Of a stretch of 5,310 nucleotides of DNA, positions 1-5,067 are shown piece after piece (position 1 is the first letter of the stretch; every line of letters starts with the position of its first letter). The translations under genes were made by a program, and so were the position numbers. The stretch comes from DATDWC01 sp035289805. Lineage in GTDB: Bacteria > Patescibacteriota > Gracilibacteria > Peribacterales > Peribacteraceae. The notes beneath the pieces were generated by a model that saw only the letters and a list, made by a program, of their open reading frames with translations, ran no database searches and had not been told where the DNA came from. The DNA lies in NCBI GenBank assembly GCA_035289805.1, contig DATDWC010000039.1, forward strand, positions 1-5,310, written 5' to 3'.

Positions 1-209
1 ACGACGATGGTTTCATCTATGCATCCTCTTCCATCATGAGTTTTGTAGTACTTCTCATATGTTTTTTCTCTCCCTTTTCTTGCCACACACAGCGTCTTAA
101 ACCCTTCCTTCTTTGCTCCATGGCAGCAATCGAGAGCCGAGTGACCACCCAGGACTCCGATCGAGAGGTTCGATTGATCATAGCCTTTGAGCATCTGTGG
201 GGTATCCAT
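1..209 (-). CDS. purP: Second PurP paralogue (FAICAR synthetase family), 5' part only
   Basis: This partial gene starts at ATG 209-207 and runs off the left edge; about 69 residues are visible. Residues 15-24 read LSIGVLGGHS, followed by ALDCCHGAKKEGF, and an ETIVV stretch ends the visible part. This matches the N-terminal nucleotide-binding fold of PurP and aligns with the complete copy upstream (TIATLGSHSALQILKGARDEG). The family ligates formate to AICAR using ATP to give FAICAR, the penultimate purine step; it is typical of archaea, whereas most bacteria use PurH. The copy differs from its neighbour: GSHS is GGHS, and the segment after VARKG is more divergent, so it may be a specialised paralogue. 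The start lies 1 base after the stop of the 64-residue ORF, with a GGAA 8 bases upstream, indicating translational coupling. Family membership is well supported. Activity cannot be judged because the ATP-grasp half is outside the window. Confidence 0.85.
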   Translation of the reverse strand, partial: MDTPQMLKGYDQSNLSIGVLGGHSALDCCHGAKKEGFKTLCVARKGREKTYEKYYKTHDGRGCIDETIV

Positions 210-210
210 T

Positions 211-405
211 CTAGTTTTCCATTTGAGAAATTTGTTCAGCTATTTTTTGCTTCGCAATTATGAGTCGCATGGTAGTGATCCTCTCCAGACATATTGGGTA
301 TGGCTCCCCGCTAACTCGCTGAAGCTTGCCCGCATCCAGTTCTATCTGGTGCGCATCTTGGTCGATGTCCTTGGCCAGTGCATCCGTCGGTATGAATATG
401 CTCAT
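211..405 (-). CDS. Small hypothetical protein between two purP genes (64 aa)
   Basis: I do not recognise this 64-residue protein. It starts with ATG 405-403, 15 bases after the stop of purP copy 1, and ends with TAG 213-211, leaving 1 base before the ATG of the second purP. That tight packing on one strand is the main evidence that it is real and co-transcribed. The N-terminal half is acidic (a DIDQDAHQIELDAGK stretch at about residues 13-27). The C-terminal part, around RITTMRLIIAKQKIAEQISQ, looks like a charged amphipathic helix. There is no signal peptide or membrane segment and only one cysteine. No Shine-Dalgarno site is visible upstream, so it may be translated by re-initiation after purP copy 1. 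It is too short for PurS or PurE and has no recognisable motif of either. A structural or regulatory partner of PurP is possible but unproven. Confidence 0.6.
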   Translation of the reverse strand: MSIFIPTDALAKDIDQDAHQIELDAGKLQRVSGEPYPICLERITTMRLIIAKQKIAEQISQMEN

Positions 406-420
406 GGTACGAAAGAGGAA

Positions 421-1473
421 TTATCCAAGAATATCCGAAAGTTTACCCTGTTCGATTGCTTGCTTAATATCTCTCGCCATTCTCCTCCCTGTACTCATTG
501 GCACATCGTACTTGAGAGCGGTGTAGGGAGAGCCTTCTACATAGGGATTTGTTCCAGCAACGATTCTTGCCGAAATTTCGAAGACGAAGATCTGGAGCTT
601 CCGCGTAACGATGCACTCCAGGCAGAACGGTCCAAAGAGTCCTTTGGTTCCTGTTACCTCTCTGCTCGTTTCGAGCACCCGATCACCCATGGCAAACATT
701 TCGGGGAGCAAGGATTCGCGCACCACGATGGGCGAGTTCCCAACGATCGTGTAGCTCGTGTGGATATTTGCCGCGAGTTGATCTTCTGCCTTGATGCGTC
801 CGATCGAATCAGCATTTGATTCGTATCGTTTATCAAATCCCATGATCTCGAGTTCTTTCGTGATCGGTGAATAGAAGTAATGGATATAGAGCGGAACGCC
901 GACGACGTACTCCTGAAGCACAAAATCACTCTCATTCGGATACTTGCGGTTCTTCACTTCGTAGAACTGCTCTGCATTTTTGGCAATGAAGTATCCAAAG
1001 CCGCCACCGGCACCGTGAAACTTTACGATGACTGCCTTATCGATGTCTTCTGGCTTCTCGTAGACTTTGGGGAGCAGGAGCCCGGATTTTTCCATCCAGA
1101 CGCGTTCCATCCTACGATCCGATTCCCACTGCAGAATGTCCTTCGTACCGTAGTACATCACATTCATCTGCTTCACTCTCTCGTGACCCATATAGGCGAT
1201 GAATGAGCCGTGAGGGATGATGATGGCATTCCTCTTCCTTAGCTCCTCCTCTAGTTTTTCATCCCAGGCACTCCACTCATCAACGTAGAGAATTTCATCT
1301 GCGACTCCGTAGCTCTTATAGGGGCGATCTGCTCCCTTTTTACAAATCACAACATTCCGCATCCCCTCATCGCGTGCTCCTTTAAGGATCTGGAGCGCCG
1401 AGTGGCTCCCGAGCGTCGCGATGGTGAAATCTTTGGGATTCGTGGAAGCCGGCGGAATGAGTCCGGATTTCAT
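421..1473 (-). CDS. purP: PurP: formate-dependent AICAR ligase (FAICAR synthetase)
   Basis: This gene encodes a complete ATP-grasp enzyme of about 350 residues that converts AICAR, formate and ATP into FAICAR in the cytoplasm. In this numbering, the N-terminal fold carries GSHS (22-25) and PHGSF (87-91). The block YGTKDILQWESDR (108-120) precedes the ATP-grasp glycine loop KFHGAGGGFGYF (151-162). EYVVG (188-192), HYFYS (198-202) and RYES (216-219) follow, then the metal-binding end FEISAR (298-303) and GTN...GSPY. All match archaeal PurP, and the length fits. The reading frame is open up to an ATG at 1542, with another ATG at 1503. I choose 1473 because it puts the GSHS histidine at residue 24, as in the second copy (23) and close to archaeal PurP. 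The longer starts also read through the left end of repeat A. No Shine-Dalgarno site precedes any of the three. It is first in a purP-orf64-purP cluster. Confidence 0.93.
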   Translation of the reverse strand: MKSGLIPPASTNPKDFTIATLGSHSALQILKGARDEGMRNVVICKKGADRPYKSYGVADEILYVDEWSAWDEKLEEELRKRNAIIIPHGSFIAYMGHERVKQMNVMYYGTKDILQWESDRRMERVWMEKSGLLLPKVYEKPEDIDKAVIVKFHGAGGGFGYFIAKNAEQFYEVKNRKYPNESDFVLQEYVVGVPLYIHYFYSPITKELEIMGFDKRYESNADSIGRIKAEDQLAANIHTSYTIVGNSPIVVRESLLPEMFAMGDRVLETSREVTGTKGLFGPFCLECIVTRKLQIFVFEISARIVAGTNPYVEGSPYTALKYDVPMSTGRRMARDIKQAIEQGKLSDILG

Positions 1474-1517
1474 GGGTATTTGGGTAAATCTACCGGAATT
1501 CATGGCAAAAGCAAGAG

Positions 1518-1684
1518 GTTCTCTTCGAGCGATTTGGTGCATTGGTGGGAAGCAGATTGAGGAATTGAGGATGACTATCGGGGAGTCGAGAAGCGGATCA
1601 ACGGGGGAACTTCTCGATTCGTCGTCCGTCGCTGCGGCGACGTTCTCCTCACTCGAAGAGAACGTAGACTCGCTCGAAGAAAGC
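1518..1684. repeat. Repeat element A: multi-hairpin element with terminal inverted repeats
   Basis: The gene-free stretch 1474-1704 is largely filled by this element. The left end GTTCTCTTCGAGCGA (1518-1532) is inverted relative to the right end TCGCTCGAAGAAAGC (1670-1684), with 13 of 15 positions matching. Inside lie a hairpin TCGAGAAG/CTTCTCGA (1586-1593 with 1610-1617), a perfect hairpin CGTCGC-TGCG-GCGACG (1627-1642), and a hairpin ACGTTCTC/GAGAACGT (1640-1647 with 1658-1665). The last contains a third, degenerate end motif at 1650-1663. AGTCGAGAAGC (1584-1594) and GACTCGCTCGAAGAAA (1667-1682) recur exactly in element B. No clear target-site duplication flanks it. It lies between divergent genes, purP copy 1 and the BtuF-like gene, so it could carry promoters for either. 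Whether it is mobile is not shown. Confidence 0.6.
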
Positions 1685-1704
1685 GTCTTCTGTAGTCTTC
1701 CCGA

Positions 1705-2466
1705 GTGCGCATTGTTTCCCTTTCCCCCGCAGTTACCGAAATCCTCTTTGCGCTCAAAAAGGAGAATCTCCTCGTCGCGAGGGATCAGTTCAGCAATTTC
1801 CCCGAAGAGGTGAGGACCATCCCGAAGATTTCAGGTCATCAAAAAGTCGATATCGATGTCCTCAAAGTTTATCAACCCGATCTCGTTTTCACTTCCACCA
1901 TCATCCAAAAAAAGCTTGCGGAAAAAATTCGAGCAGCGGATATGCAGTGCATTCATCAGGATCCACGGACTCTCCATGAGATCTACCAATCGATTCTGGA
2001 AATCGGCACGTTGCTCGATTGCGAAGCAGATGCCCGTGCTCTCACCGAGAAGATGCGCCACGGAATGAACGAGGTGAAGAAGCGTGCCCAAAAACTTCCG
2101 CACCGTCCGCGTCTCTACATAGAAGAGTGGCATGATCCTCCGTATGCCTCTGGGAATTGGGTGCCAGAGGTTGCGCGCATTGCAGGGGGAGAGCAGTTCC
2201 CGATTCCTTCCGGTTCTTTGAGTCCCGAGGTTTCCCTCGAACAAATTCAAAAGTGGAACCCCGAGCTCATCATCCTCTCGATCTGTGGAGCTGGATCACT
2301 GGTGGAGACTTCTCTGATTACGAAGAGATCAGGGTGGGATTCCCTTACTGCTATTCAGGAAGGGAAAGTGAAGGTCATTGATGATTCACTCCTCAATCGC
2401 CCGGGACCGAGACTCGTGGAAGGAGCACAGAAGCTCTATGCGTGGATTTTTGAGATGCTCCATTGA
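1705..2466 (+). CDS. BtuF/TroA-type substrate-binding protein without signal peptide
   Basis: This 253-residue protein belongs to the helical-backbone metal-receptor family (COG0614-like, cobalamin or iron-chelate binding). It opens directly with RIVSLSPAVTEILFAL (residues 2-17), the conserved first strand and helix of the family. The segment KISGHQKVDIDVLKVYQPDLVFTS, the mid-protein EEWHDPPYASGNW (from about residue 140), the SLEQIQKWNPELIIL strand and the terminal NRPGPRLVEG are all typical. The start is GTG 1705. An in-frame TAG at 1693 prevents any upstream extension, so there is no room for a signal peptide or lipobox. Signal-less members of this family are known in bacteria, and their role is unclear. 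No permease or ATPase gene is adjacent, so an import function is not supported here. No Shine-Dalgarno site is visible. The start is 20 bases beyond the right end of repeat A. Ligand unknown. Confidence 0.85.
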   Translation: MRIVSLSPAVTEILFALKKENLLVARDQFSNFPEEVRTIPKISGHQKVDIDVLKVYQPDLVFTSTIIQKKLAEKIRAADMQCIHQDPRTLHEIYQSILEIGTLLDCEADARALTEKMRHGMNEVKKRAQKLPHRPRLYIEEWHDPPYASGNWVPEVARIAGGEQFPIPSGSLSPEVSLEQIQKWNPELIILSICGAGSLVETSLITKRSGWDSLTAIQEGKVKVIDDSLLNRPGPRLVEGAQKLYAWIFEMLH

Positions 2467-2467
2467 T

Positions 2468-2527
2468 AGGGCTCGGGTTTGGGTTTGGAGAGAAAAAATC
2501 CTAGCCCTAGCCCCAGCCCAAACCCTA
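2468..2527. repeat. Convergent intergenic hairpin of telomere-like GGGTTT/CCCTAG hexamers
   Basis: This stretch separates the stops of the BtuF-like gene and prs. The left arm has three GGG runs and a GG at 3-base spacing (2469-2488). The right arm has CCC-type runs in CCCTAG-like hexamers (2500-2525). GGGTTTGGG (2475-2483) and CCCAAACCC (2517-2525) are exact reverse complements, and TAGGGCT (2467-2473) pairs with AGCCCTA (2503-2509). The two arms can fold as an imperfect hairpin around an A-rich loop (AGAGAAAAAAT). On the minus strand the right arm reads as four G-runs, G3-N3-G3-N2-G4-N3-G3, which fits a G-quadruplex motif. It overlaps the TAG stop of prs. Its position between convergent genes suggests a bidirectional terminator, but no T-tract follows either arm. 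Confidence 0.55.
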
Positions 2528-3451
2528 CTTATACATCTCCGTCACACTTTCGCCCTTTATAACATGAGAAATCACCTCAGCAAGCATGGGGGCGATACTC
2601 AAAACCGTGAGGCCGGGGAACTCTTTCCCTTCAAGCGAAATCGAATCACTCACGACGACCTCTTTAAATTTAGCCTCCGAGAGTCTTTCCACCGCAGGTC
2701 CGGAGAAAATGGGGTGCGTAGCAGCCACGTAAACATCCGCCTTGGCACCATTCTTTATGAGTGCCTCCTTGGCCGCGGAGATTGAGCCTGCGGTATCGAT
2801 CATATCGTCGTAGAGGATGGCGGTTTTCCCCTCGATTTCTCCCACGACGTGGAGGATCGCAGCTTCGTTATGTTTGGGTCTCGTCTTATGCATCACTGCG
2901 AGATCCGCACCCACAGAATCCGCGAATACTTTTGCAGCTTTTGTTCCTCCCGCATCTGGGGAGACAACCACGAGATCTTTGAGCCCTTTCTTTTTAAAGT
3001 GTTCTGCGAAGAGTTTGTGTGATTTGAGCGCATCCATCGGCACATCCGAGAATCCCTGAATCTGATCGGTGTGGAGTGTGAGCGTGATGATGTGATCCGC
3101 ACCAGAAGTCACGAGGAGATCACACACGAGCTTTGCAGAAACAGGCTCGCGGGGTTTACTGACGCGATCCTGGCGGGCGTAGGGGAAGTGGGGGATCACG
3201 AGGTGAATGGATTTTGCAAAGCCGAGCTTTGCAGCCTGGCACATGAGGCAGAGCTCCAGGATATCGCTATCGGTGACCTCGCTCCCTGTTTGAATGATGA
3301 AGACCTCCTGCCCGCGCACCGATTCCTCGTAGCGCACGTACTGCTCCCCACACGAAAAGGTCTGGAGCTCCACTTTGCCAAGTTCCATCTTCAATTCCCT
3401 TGCGATGCTCTCCGCAAGTGCCCGATGAGAAGAACCGGAGAAAAGCTTCAT
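2525..3451 (-). CDS. prs: Ribose-phosphate pyrophosphokinase (PRPP synthetase)
   Basis: Prs makes PRPP from ribose 5-phosphate and ATP, feeding purine, pyrimidine, histidine and NAD synthesis in the cytoplasm. The 308-residue length is normal for the family. Visible blocks are KLFSGSSHRALAESIA at the N-terminus, the ATP-binding HFPYARQDR (88-96), the loop around SPDAGG (164-169), the catalytic-loop residues K189 and R191 in HKTRPKHNEA, and the PRPP-binding loop DDMIDTAGS (215-223). The family signature around residue 125 is unusual: it reads LTLHTDQIQGFSD where most bacterial enzymes have DLH.-QIQGFF, so the conserved aspartate is T125 and the phenylalanine is S135. The histidine (H127) remains. 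The ATG at 3451 is preceded by AGGA and by a -10-like hexamer only 8 bases away. The gene converges with the BtuF-like gene and diverges from the small ORF at 3508. Confidence 0.96.
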   Translation of the reverse strand: MKLFSGSSHRALAESIARELKMELGKVELQTFSCGEQYVRYEESVRGQEVFIIQTGSEVTDSDILELCLMCQAAKLGFAKSIHLVIPHFPYARQDRVSKPREPVSAKLVCDLLVTSGADHIITLTLHTDQIQGFSDVPMDALKSHKLFAEHFKKKGLKDLVVVSPDAGGTKAAKVFADSVGADLAVMHKTRPKHNEAAILHVVGEIEGKTAILYDDMIDTAGSISAAKEALIKNGAKADVYVAATHPIFSGPAVERLSEAKFKEVVVSDSISLEGKEFPGLTVLSIAPMLAEVISHVIKGESVTEMYK

Positions 3452-3459
3452 TAGTTCCT

Positions 3460-3468
3460 ATTCTACCA
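3460..3468 (-). promoter_or_regulatory. Extended -10 promoter element of prs
   Basis: On the minus strand this reads TGGTAGAAT, an extended -10 (TGn plus TAGAAT, 5 of 6 matches to TATAAT). Eight bases separate it from the prs ATG, so transcription would begin at or within a base or two of the start codon. No good -35 is seen. An alternative CATAAT (3496-3501, minus) would give a leader of about 40 bases. Confidence 0.45.
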
Positions 3469-3491
3469 TAGAAAAGCGTTTTTGACATTGG

Positions 3492-3500
3492 TGTTATTAT
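3492..3500 (+). promoter_or_regulatory. Extended -10 promoter element of the small plus-strand gene
   Basis: The sequence TGTTATTAT is an extended -10 (TGn plus TATTAT, 5 of 6 matches to TATAAT). It ends 7 bases before ATG 3508, which predicts a leaderless transcript starting at that codon. A TTGACA at 3482-3487 lies too close (7 bases) to act as its -35. Confidence 0.4.
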
Positions 3501-3507
3501 GGGTCGG

Positions 3508-3777
3508 ATGAATGAGAAATTTTTCCCCGTGTACGTGGTGGGTGTTTACGAGGAGAGTGGCGCGGAGTTCATTGACCCCCAAAATCCTCCGAATGAAAAT
3601 CTTAGGAAAATGTTGGAGCTCATTAATCAGGGAAGAAGGACTACTGCAGCAATGATGTTCGAGGAAGCCGCTACACATCCCGCAAAATCAGGAAATGTGA
3701 GACGGAGGAGACGCAGGGAGCACGCGCCGCGAGTCCCAGGTCGCATTTGGAGTCAAGTAAGGAAGGATCTGCAATAA
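3508..3777 (+). CDS. Small hypothetical protein with basic C-terminal tail (89 aa)
   Basis: I do not recognise this protein. From ATG 3508 it runs 89 residues. An N-terminal part resembling a beta strand (FFPVYVVGVY) leads into an acidic, proline-rich stretch (EFIDPQNPPNENL). A helix-like segment follows (LRKMLELINQGRRTTAAMMFEEAATH), then a strongly basic tail with six consecutive arginines. It has no signal peptide or membrane helix. The basic tail suggests nucleic-acid or ribosome contact, but this is inference only. An in-frame ATG at 3499 would add three residues, but it lies inside the probable -10 hexamer, so 3508 is preferred. The gene diverges from prs, with 56 bases between the two starts, and ends 4 bases before the stop of the convergent DsbA-like gene. 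No homologue can be named, and its reality rests on its promoter and on filling the gap without overlap. Confidence 0.55.
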   Translation: MNEKFFPVYVVGVYEESGAEFIDPQNPPNENLRKMLELINQGRRTTAAMMFEEAATHPAKSGNVRRRRRREHAPRVPGRIWSQVRKDLQ

Positions 3778-3781
3778 CTCA

Positions 3782-4531
3782 TCATAGAGCAGCATCAATT
3801 GCCGCTTTAAAGCTCGCAAATGGCATGGCGCCGGAAATCTTGGTTGCGGTGCCATCTTTTGCAATCAGGATGAAGCCGGGAGTGCCGGTGATGCCGGAAG
3901 CCGAGCCATCGGCCATATCTTTCTTCGCCTCCTCCGCATGGGTGCCGCTATCCAGACAGTCTGCGAATTCTGTTTGATCGAGACCGAGATCTGCTGCGTA
4001 CTTCTTGAGTGAATCCACATCGAGCGCCGTCTGATTTGCAAACATCTTGTCATGCATTCCCCAGAACTCTCCTTGATCATCCGCACACTCACTCGCTTCC
4101 GCTGCTTTCTGTGCGAATGGGTGGAATGCGAGCGGGTAATCACGCACGACATACTTAATCTTCCCCGTATCCGCGTACTCGCTCTTGAGCTGTGCCACAG
4201 TCTGTGAGGCGTGCCTGCCGCAGTAAGGGCACTGGTAATCCGTAAACTCGATGAGTGTTACTGGTGCATCCTCCTCCCCGAGGTATGGGTCATCATCGGC
4301 ATCCGCCGCATTTGCAATCGGAGCACCAGCAGGAGCAGGGACGTTTGGAGTAGGTGTGGGCGTTGGCGTTGGAGTGGGATTATTTTGAACAACACTCGGA
4401 CGGGCAGTGGGACTTGCTCCCAATGTCGGGTTAATCACTGTATGTGCAAAGTACCCAATGATGAATCCAAGCAATGCGAAGCTGACGAGTGCCCACTGGT
4501 TCATTTCCTTGATGCTGAAGCTATTGGACAT
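3782..4531 (-). CDS. Membrane-tethered DsbA-like thiol oxidoreductase
   Basis: This 249-residue protein has one N-terminal membrane helix (about 13-33, WALVSFALLGFIIGYFAHTVI). A low-complexity linker follows with alternating Pro-Thr at 52-62 and then a PAPAGAP-type segment. The rest is a thioredoxin-fold domain of the DsbA/Thioredoxin_4 type from about residue 82 to the end. The active site is CPYC at 101-104 after TLIEFTDYQ. The cis-proline loop is TGTPGF (215-220, P218). A second cysteine pair, C149 and C192, lies in the helical insertion, in the region ASECADDQGEFWGMHDKMF typical of the family. It should form or exchange disulfides in exported proteins outside the membrane. No DsbB- or VKOR-type reoxidation partner is in the window. 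No Shine-Dalgarno site is seen at ATG 4531; the next ATG (4504) has AAGGA too close to serve. The Pro-Thr linker makes a short GT-rich DNA repeat near 4350-4380. Confidence 0.93.
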   Translation of the reverse strand: MSNSFSIKEMNQWALVSFALLGFIIGYFAHTVINPTLGASPTARPSVVQNNPTPTPTPTPTPNVPAPAGAPIANAADADDDPYLGEEDAPVTLIEFTDYQCPYCGRHASQTVAQLKSEYADTGKIKYVVRDYPLAFHPFAQKAAEASECADDQGEFWGMHDKMFANQTALDVDSLKKYAADLGLDQTEFADCLDSGTHAEEAKKDMADGSASGITGTPGFILIAKDGTATKISGAMPFASFKAAIDAAL

Positions 4532-4571
4532 GCGAAGTGAGGTAAAGAGAAGTAAATCTTTTGCGCGGAGC

Positions 4572-4620
4572 GGAGCCTATCATGCTCTCCAGTGCTCTGT
4601 CATCCGTTTCTCCAGGCTCC
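4572..4620. repeat. Inverted repeat upstream of the DsbA-like gene
   Basis: The 91-base gap 4532-4622 contains GGAGCCT (4572-4578) and its reverse complement AGGCTCC (4614-4620), 35 bases apart. It sits just after the stop of the two-helix membrane protein gene on the minus strand and before the DsbA-like start. It could be a weak terminator or a structured leader. No T-tract follows, and support is limited to the 7-bp arms. Confidence 0.3.
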
Positions 4621-4622
4621 CT

Positions 4623-4904
4623 TTACGATAACGACAAAGACACATTCCCCTTTGGGAATCGCTTTACGTATTCCGGTTTGGTCATGAAGAGGAAGATGAT
4701 CGGGAGGATGCCGGCGGAGTTTGTGATGAGCAGCATGATGAACCAGGATTTCTTTTCCATTTTTGCCGCACGCCACATGGCCCACCCCTTCAATGCCGTA
4801 TCCAAGATCAAAATAAAGAACATCCCGCCCATGAGTGCACTCATGTTGTAGGCACCCATGACAAAATCAGAATTCTCGTTGAGTATGGTGAGGGCATTCA
4901 TCAT
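4623..4904 (-). CDS. Two-helix membrane protein, DUF5652-like (about 93 aa)
   Basis: The protein is a small membrane hairpin. One helix covers about residues 23-44 (ALMGGMFFILILDTALKGWAMW) and a second about 53-73 (SWFIMLLITNSAGILPIIFLF). A short basic turn RAAKMEKK joins them, and a polar tail follows. The pattern of a KGWAMWRAA turn followed by WFIMLLI.N..GILPIIFLF resembles DUF5652, a family common in Candidate Phyla Radiation genomes; its function is unknown. The start is uncertain. The frame stays open back to a TTG at 5075, but that extension translates repeat B into a Ser/Arg/Gly-rich string and overlaps the pseudouridine synthase stop. I favour ATG 4904 (or 4901). A TACAAT hexamer lies 9 bases upstream, and the resulting length fits a two-helix protein. 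Later in-frame ATGs at 4859 and 4844 cannot be excluded. It is followed by the DsbA-like gene on the same strand, 91 bases away. Confidence 0.7.
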   Translation of the reverse strand: MMNALTILNENSDFVMGAYNMSALMGGMFFILILDTALKGWAMWRAAKMEKKSWFIMLLITNSAGILPIIFLFMTKPEYVKRFPKGNVSLSLS

Positions 4905-4913
4905 CAGTATCAA

Positions 4914-4919
4914 ATTGTA
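4914..4919 (-). promoter_or_regulatory. -10-like hexamer of the two-helix membrane protein gene
   Basis: On the minus strand this reads TACAAT (5 of 6 matches to TATAAT). It lies 9 bases before ATG 4904 and just outside the left end of repeat B. No convincing -35 is seen; TGGATC at 17-base spacing matches only 3 of 6. If used, the transcript would be essentially leaderless. Confidence 0.35.
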
Positions 4920-4923
4920 CTCT

Positions 4924-5067
4924 GTTTTCTTCGAGCGATCCACATCAATACTGAGTGAGCGGATGATCTTTGCACTGCTATCCGCAAGGTAGTCGAGAAG
5001 CAGCTTCTCGACTCGCCCCTCGACTCCGCCGTTTCGCGGCGTCGCTCGGGACTCGCTCGAAGAAAAC
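4924..5067. repeat. Repeat element B: 144-bp element with perfect 15-bp terminal inverted repeats
   Basis: The left end GTTTTCTTCGAGCGA (4924-4938) and right end TCGCTCGAAGAAAAC (5053-5067) are perfect reverse complements. Inside are a 23-base palindrome with 11-bp arms around one central A (AGTCGAGAAGC at 4991-5001, GCTTCTCGACT at 5003-5013) and a GC-rich hairpin CGCCG-TTTCG-CGGCG (5027-5041) followed by GTCGCTC. Both the AGTCGAGAAGC block and the 16-base GACTCGCTCGAAGAAA (5050-5065) occur in element A in the same order and orientation. The right end abuts the stop codon of the pseudouridine synthase with no gap, so the element forms the 3' border of that gene and the upstream region of the two-helix protein gene. 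No target-site duplication is evident. Confidence 0.65.

Noticed and set aside
187..819. Long plus-strand open frame opposite the purP cluster
   Set aside because: It lies antisense to clearly homologous PurP coding sequence and its translation shows no family features.
1474..1542. Longer PurP starts at ATG 1542 or 1503
   Set aside because: They add residues encoded by the repeat end and place the GSHS motif further from the N-terminus than in the second copy or archaeal PurP. ATG 1503 is not fully excluded.
1421..1813. Plus-strand open frame with Ser/Glu-rich translation across repeat A
   Set aside because: It spans the 5' end of purP, the repeat hairpins and the start of the BtuF-like gene in a different frame. 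The apparent protein is translated repeat.
3482..3500. Canonical-looking promoter from TTGACA and TATTAT
   Set aside because: The spacing is 7 bases, far below the usual 16-18, so the TTGACA is not a -35 for that hexamer.
4350..4380. Short GT-rich tandem repeat within the DsbA-like gene
   Set aside because: It is explained by codons for the alternating Pro-Thr linker between the membrane helix and the thioredoxin domain.
4532..4622. Possible tRNA, suggested by 7-bp arms GGAGCCT/AGGCTCC
   Set aside because: The arms are only 35 bases apart, and no anticodon arm, T-loop consensus or CCA end can be placed.
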